Shown here in pieces: positions 58,325 through 64,000 of a stretch of 64,000 nt of DNA (position 1 is its first letter; every line of letters starts with the position of its first letter). This DNA is from Druceiella hillmani (taxonomy: Eukaryota; Arthropoda; Insecta; Lepidoptera; Hepialidae), in contig JAYKKI010000016.1 of NCBI GenBank assembly GCA_039881145.1, positions 13,646,501-13,710,500 on the forward strand, in the 5' to 3' direction. Under the pieces are notes generated by a model. It was given only the letters and a program-made list of their open reading frames with translations. It was not told the DNA's origin and did not search any database. Position numbers and translations under genes: made by a program.

Positions 58325-58760
58325 AATTATAAGTATTGACAAAAGATTCAAATATTGAACAAATTGAGGAAAGAAAGTAAGCTTATGACGAATACATACA
58401 TCATTAAAAAAATTATGTATGGATGATAAAGAAAATTCAGGTTGTTTAGTTAAGTATTTACCTTTCCCGCACCACTTCACACTTTATTTTTGACCATATC
58501 AGTATCGCCAATATATGTCCGGGTGGAAATATATAATGCGTGATTTAAAATATATACGGACGTCTATTATATATTTGTGTTAACACTAAGTAGCTAGGCG
58601 TTTGTTTATAATGAATTTTTGAAAATATTAAATTCGCATATCTTCTGGTAAGTGTGCCGATTTCGATGAAATAAAAATCAAATATTACTTCCAGCCTACT
58701 CCTATATTTTTCAAAAAGGTTCATCTGAATTGAGTTAGTTGTTTTTTCCACGATGCGTGT
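58325..58760 (+). repeat. Dispersed repeat family F, copy 2
   Basis: AAGTAAGCTTATGACGAATAC (58376) matches copy 3. TATGTCCGGGTGG, GATTTAAAATATATACGG, CATATCTTCTGGTAAG, CATCTGAATTGAG and ATACACAAGCAGATAAAT match copy 1 in order. This copy bridges the other two and gives the best idea of the unit (at least 430 bp). Confidence 0.55.
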
Positions 58761-59219
58761 TCAAACAAATACACAAGCAGATAAATAAATTTATCATGTG
58801 TCCCTAAATTATTTTTAGGTAAATATCTTCAGTATACAGACAAGCCAATACTACAGTTTCATATTGAAGAATAAAATTCTTCAATATCTCATTCGGGAGG
58901 ATGATTTTGTATAATGGTGTATTAATGTATGTAATAAAAAAATTCCATACGGAATTTAGTTTCAGGCAATGAAAAAAATGGCAGAAGAAAACCATAAATT
59001 GAGATAACTAAAATGAAATGGTTACTATATATGGTATGGATATCCGTGAAAGAATTCATATAAGATTTTGAAAAATGTATAAAGCTATGGAGAATGCAAT
59101 GTCCAGATTATTATGAATTGTGAAGAAAAAGAATGAAATATCAAGAAAAGGTTATTTATGGAAGAAGTGCATTTGAAAATAAAATTTGGATGACACAGCT
59201 AACCGAAATAAATAATTAG
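58761..59219. other. AT-rich sequence without recognised features
   Basis: Two overlapping chance frames on the minus strand; nothing else. Confidence 0.4.
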
Positions 59220-59229
59220 ATCTACGTCA

Positions 59230-59560
59230 CTTATGGGACAAAAGGACTTCCACATCAACAAATGCGGTTTTTTACCACGTTTCAGAATTGTTCTCATAAA
59301 ATAAATAATCTCCATCTGCCTGGTAACATATATCTTCTAGGTTTCTCAGAGTCTGCTTCGATTCTTTCAATCATAAGTGTTTCATACTAGCGCAGTGTTG
59401 TCGATAGCTCACTCTTTTTTCATCGACATGTGTCCAATGTACCTTCGTTTCTTTTGCAAGACTTCCCCACAGATCAAATGTTCTTCGATAATGGCCTCCT
59501 TGTTAATCCAGTTTTGGAGACAATGGTCACCGGTGAAAATGATTTCATGGTGATCAGTAA
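59230..59560 (-). pseudogene. Possible decayed transposase-like fragment
   Basis: Less AT-biased than its flanks. On the minus strand, pieces in different frames look protein-like: IIFTGDHCLQNWINKEAI near 59480-59535, then EDICYQADGDYLFYENN near 59285-59340. The last recalls the GDY/GEY-F block at the end of mariner-type transposases, but no catalytic block is seen and stops and shifts interrupt it. It may be another dead transposon or an unrelated pseudogene; weakly supported. Confidence 0.2.
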
Positions 59561-60950
59561 ATTGGTATTTATTTCGTTATCTTCTAAAGCAGTGTAAATA
59601 CAGAACGACCAAAACATCTCTCAATTTTTTTTCTAAACATAAAGTGAAATAATTATGTAAAATCAATATAAATTGATTTTTTTATGATTTTTCACTTTTG
59701 TAGTTGTAATTCAACGGAAAAATAGATATTACTTCCCAAATTTGTCATGTTATATCGTACCTAATTAGGTAATTCATTTTAAATTCAAATCTGTGGCCTG
59801 TATGTAATATACTATCAAATAGAGTTCAATAAAATTTTCAAAAACTTTTCTTTTTGATATTTAATTTATAGCGCCTCCTATTATCAATTAATTTCATAGA
59901 AAATATCTTCAATATGCACACTTCTACCTTTTACTCTTTTTTATACGGGTAGAATAGGCTTATTTAATAAAAAAATACATATTACTTTGTACACTTTTTT
60001 ATAGCCAATTTTGTTGACATATTTTTAAATTTTCAATTTCAAACACAACACGTCGCTCATAAAATATATTGTTTAATTTGTCTTTCTCGTGCAAAAATAC
60101 CAATTCACAAAAAAAAAACTACTGTTTAAAATCATTGCTATAACCTTCCAGTAAACTTTAAAAACACTTTTAGTGACCATGGTTTCCAACAATTTTGATT
60201 TTCACCGTTTAGGAGCCAGAGAAGGGAAGGGAGCGTATTTTTATTGACATTTACAACGATATTCCTAAAACAATCATACAATAAATTCTAATAAAATGGA
60301 ATCCTTATAGCTTGCTTTCTGCTCCCATAATTATATCTCCTACACGACGTATGCAATTTAAAAAAATCGTTTATTTTAATTGCCTCTTTTAAAATTTCTA
60401 TGTAACTAAGTAACTGAAAGGATTCATTTTATTTTCCATTTCTGGCAAATATACTCTGCGTGTAGAAATATAAGATTCATGTCACTAAACAGCTTAATAT
60501 GCGTAGTTTCTGATATCTGTTTCAAAAGCAATAAAGAACAAAGTCTACCTTTGCGATTGGCGTCTATTATGCCGCGATTTTCCCAATTGGTTTAATTTTT
60601 CTTTTAGTGAATTGGTTGGCGAATGAATTGGTATCCGAATATTCTTTCTCTTTTATTGGGATATATGAACTTTGAAGTATTTTTTGTTTGCTTATATTTA
60701 TTCAATCTATATTTTTTGTATCACGTGTAATTGGCGTTATTGAATATGCACTATCTATTTACGTTAGGTTTATTTTGTATGAAGATATTTTACTGTTTCC
60801 TAGATTTTATTATTGGTTTATGAAATATTTGCTTGCAATTAAACTCAAATTTAACGAACTAGAGCGGACATTTTCCCACAAAACCCAAGTTAAACTGATA
60901 TATACTTGTTTCCAATATGCTTAATCAGATCTATTACGTAGAATTATTTA
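59561..60950. other. AT-rich sequence without recognised features
   Basis: No gene or repeat partner. The frame at 60688-60924 is hydrophobic chance sequence. Confidence 0.4.
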
Positions 60951-61215
60951 ATATTGGATATATTTGGAGTTAATTTAGTAGAAATTAATTATTTACAATT
61001 AAATGAAACTACGTGATGTTTACCACGATCTAGGTTTCGTTGTATTACATCTTCAGGTGGGCTATTAGGAAAGATTAATAAAATCTTTAATTAAAATCTT
61101 TGCTAATAGCCCACCTGAAGATGTTGTAATACAACGAAACCTAGGTCATCGTAAAGAACTTAAAGAAAGTAGAAATAATACTACATCACGTAGTTTTATT
61201 TAATTGTGGATATAT
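60951..61215 (+). mobile_element. Family A foldback element, copy 3
   Basis: Starts ATTGGATATATTTGGAG and continues AATTAAATGAAACTACGTGA as in copies 1 and 4. The left arm has lost about 30 bases after CGTGATG and two bases in the ribozyme-like stem II. The right arm (from about 61104) is nearly intact and ends ACTACATCACGTAGTTTTAT. The loop is longer than in copy 1, with AAATCTTT repeated. The right-arm core CTGAAGAT-GTTGT-AAT-ACAAC-GAAACC is kept but stem I is broken (ATCG in place of GTGG). Confidence 0.8.
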
Positions 61216-62479
61216 TTAAATTCTGTTAAAGATAAATCTATATGCAATATCAGATTCGCGTTGAAATTGTAATGAACGTTCCATATATTGAGCGTTTGTT
61301 ATCAAATAAAATTAATATAATAGGATAAAACAAACGATCGATGTTATTTTTAAATAAAAAAATAGGCGTAATGCTTTAAACGTTCTATAACCTGTGTGGC
61401 TTTTATTTCTTTTGTGTAAACAACGAAGCATCCGTGATTTTATGAACTTTATGCGTTATGCAGCGCTTTATGCGTGATAAGAAATCTTAAGCTGTTACTT
61501 GAAATGAGAAATTAATCGAATATACATAATATACCAACTAAGGAAACATTTCTACCAAATTTTATAGTTAAATTAATAATTGGCTATGTGGCTTTGGTAC
61601 TTAGACACAAACAAGTTTGAAATGTATAAGTTAATTAACCTGTTATGATTTTATTATCGATTTTAGTAATTAAGTTGAAGAACTATAAATATTTACTGAT
61701 AGCTAGTATTGAAATCATGATTTTTTCTAGCTTTAATTTTCTTCTTGAATTTATTGACTTACTTAAAAGCACTACGTTGTATGAAATGAATTTTGAATAC
61801 GATAGAATACTGGCGGTATAAATATTGATATGCACAGTACAGTAAGTCAAGCTTTATAGAATAAATATAAGATAAATTTAATAAAAACGGTTCTTAGCCC
61901 TCTTAAACAAGTTAACTGATGATATGGTATTCGTCTGTCTTCTCCCATTATATACATTTATAGATATTCAAACAAGTCTATAAATATTATCACATACTTA
62001 CCAGCTTTTTTTACATTTCATCGAAACGGTTTTGTTTGAATTTTAGTCTGGTTTTGTTTTCTTAGTATTTTGTGGTATATGTGGACACTAATAAATGAAT
62101 GGTACACTATTTTTTTTTCGTTTTTAATTTTTTGACGAAGGTCATATTCATAGATGTATGTAACAATAATTTGAATTATATGAAAGATGGTAGATTAAAT
62201 TTCGTTTCAAAAATTGCTGGCAAATATAGTTAAAATTTCACTGCAAATTTAAATATCATTTAAAAAGAAGATTATGATATAACAACACAAATATTGGGAC
62301 ATAGAGAGCAAGAAAGGATAAACATAATGACATTTTATCAAGATGACATTGAAATGAATTATTTGGAAATGGTTATGCCACAAAGGAAATTTTTAAACTA
62401 AAAAAAATATTTTGTATTTGATAGTTTGAATGGATGATAACAAATTCTTTATCGATTTTTAGAAGATCAGAGTATTTTT
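61216..62479. other. AT-rich sequence without recognised features
   Basis: Nothing recognised in 1.3 kb. Confidence 0.4.
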
Positions 62480-62860
62480 TTTATTTATAATATTACTAAC
62501 CAAATGAATAAGGAAAATGTGATTACATCAAAACGCTCATAACTATTTTGTAAATATTTTATTAGAGTGTACCTTCCAAGCGAACTTTTCAGTTCAAGCA
62601 TTCTGCTTATTCCACATATGCCTGCAGAGATACACCATAAAGTCATAAGTTGAATCCCTACATGAAACGTATTTAATACCGAAATGTCACGCGAGTTCTG
62701 CGACATAATGAGAACAAACAGGTTGTGACACCATAAAAAGCTCTTTATGTAAAAGTGGAAGCCGCAGTTATCCAGATGTCGAGTTTCATGGACGAATGAT
62801 GTTAGCTTTGAGGTTAAGAGGATTATGCTTCAATTTTGTGACATCTTAAGGTATCATCGC
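62480..62860 (-). repeat. Dispersed repeat family B, copy at 62.6 kb
   Basis: On the minus strand it reads GCTAACATCATTCGTCCATG, AGAGCTTTTTATGGTG, AACCTGTTTGTTCTC, GTATCTCTGCAGGCATATG and GGAATAAGCAGAATGC. The copy at 9.5 kb has AACCTGTTTATCC and GTCTCTGCAGGCATGTATGG in the same places. A 73-codon minus frame (62485-62706) contains WCISAGICGISR, matching WCVSAGMYGVNR at 9.7 kb. Confidence 0.6.
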
Positions 62861-63940
62861 TTAAGCCGGAAAATAACATTTCAAATTTCCTTGTATAGAT
62901 ATGTCAATGCATTTCATATTTTTAATCACTTTTATGACACAAGCGTGATCGAATTCTCTGAAAGACGATACTCCATGGAGGTGAGTGTATGTTAATTTCT
63001 TCCTAAATAATAGTATTTACTAATATGGATGAAAAAGTTCGGTTGCAAAAATATTGAGTCTTGGAAATAAACGTTTTCTCTGATATATTACTACTAGCTA
63101 TTTCTACTTCCGAGAGGAGTTATAAGAACACTTTTTTCAAATTGCTTATTTACTTACGTTGAAGATATCAAAATAATTAATGGTTTCGTAAATTGACATC
63201 TATTACCTTATATTTTTAGAAATAGTAAAGAGTAAGGAAACAAGGGATTTGCTGAAAATATATAGAGGTTTACAGTTCTGTATAGAGGTGAAATGAGATA
63301 AATAATTATAAGTTGGCTAGCAAAATTTTTCTTTCTATTCCTTTTTGTCCGGAGTCTTCAAAAATTGCGACCTTTTTGAACTTTAATTTTTTTATATGGG
63401 TATATGCGTAACCATATAATTTTGGATACTATTTTATTTAGCAGAGTTTTAAAAATGAATTTCGAAGAAAATTTCATATGTATTTGCTTAATTTTAAATT
63501 ATCTTGTTCACATACTGGGTTTTCCTTGACACATTTTCATGCATTGTATTTTACAAAATTCTAAATTTACCTATTTTATTTTTCCAAGAATATCTTATAT
63601 AAATAATTTCATTATATTCAGGTTAATATGTTGAATATAATTTTTTTTGATTCCCTTTTAAAAAGAACTGGAATATTAGTCTGAAATTTGCTTTGTGTTT
63701 CATATTCCGAATGATAAATAATACATCTCGTGCAAATTTTTATAATATATTAATAAAAAAATATGTTTTCGTGGCGCATAATAATCCCTGAGTAACTGCA
63801 ATGGTTAGTCTTTTATCAGTAAGCATTGACGTGAATATATTCAGATAGTATCTTGGTGGGTTAAGAGCGCTCAGAAAAAACTGAGAGTATTATTATTTCC
63901 CTTGTAGGCTGTCTTGATTTTTTTAAATAATTATTTAATT
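62861..63940. other. AT-rich sequence without recognised features
   Basis: Nothing recognised before the family A start. Confidence 0.4.
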
Positions 63941-64000
63941 ATTGAATATATTTGGCGTTAATTTTGTAGAAATTCATTATTCACAATTAAATGAAACTAC
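63941..64000 (+). mobile_element. Family A foldback element, copy 4, cut by window end
   Basis: ATTGAATATATTTGGCG and the following 43 bases match copy 1 (36480-36538) with a single difference (TTCATTATT for TCCATTATT). The preceding flank is unrelated to that of copy 1, which fixes this end of the element. The rest lies outside the window. Confidence 0.85.

Noticed and set aside
60951..61217. GGATATATTT on both sides as a target duplication of family A copy 3
   Set aside because: The left occurrence is the element's own conserved start (ATTGAATATATTTGG in other copies), so the match on the right is more likely chance or residual arm sequence.

Overview
This window looks like gene-poor, strongly AT-rich nuclear DNA from an insect; GC is by eye well under a third. 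The reasons are long (TA)n microsatellites about every 5 kb, Helitron-type ends (a TC start, a GC-rich hairpin and a CTAG end), a decayed mariner transposase, and degenerate copies of a GGTTCCGTA repeat of the kind I remember from moth and butterfly introns and intergenic DNA. Lepidoptera is therefore a weak preference; the order is not settled by anything coding. I found no intact, recognisable cellular gene, rRNA, tRNA or CRISPR array. Almost all ORFs of 60-168 codons are Y/F/I/N-rich chance frames, are poly-YI frames through (TA)n, or lie inside dispersed repeats. The window is best read as intergenic or large-intron DNA.

Most of the structure is layered repeats, which I grouped by reading copies against each other. 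Family A is a foldback element of about 240 bp with four copies (36.5, 43.5 and 61 kb, and the last 60 bases). Each of its arms carries a compact hammerhead-ribozyme-like core. Family B is an old dispersed repeat with about eight copies (6.7, 9.5, 11.2, 14.2, 20.1, 54.1, 57.3 and 62.6 kb); two copies run on into the GGTTCCGTA tail. Family D is an internally repetitive stretch (27.8, 30.3 and 40.1 kb), family E a repeat ending in (TA)n (27.4 and 50.0 kb), family F an old repeat (0.1, 2.1 and 58.4 kb), and family G a repeat (23.9 and 43.3 kb) whose second copy is split by a family A insertion. There is also one apparently complete non-autonomous Helitron (22.9-23.5 kb), two further Helitron-like ends, and fragments resembling a LINE reverse transcriptase and a mariner transposase.

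Two large inverted repeats stand out. One is a nearly perfect palindrome with arms of about 215 bp around a (TA)n core (52.0-52.5 kb). The other is a looser inverted repeat with arms of about 450 bp and a loop of about 510 bp (54.5-55.9 kb).

Several short blocks are much richer in GC and homopolymer-poor (0.6, 26.9, 33.3, 34.3 and 45.4 kb). They do not resemble the repeats here and are the best candidates for conserved regulatory elements or cryptic exons; the 45.4 kb block is the strongest. The most novel-looking item is family A: a palindromic mobile element with a hammerhead-like motif on each strand, whose copy at 43.5 kb can be compared with a related unoccupied site at 24.1 kb in the same window.
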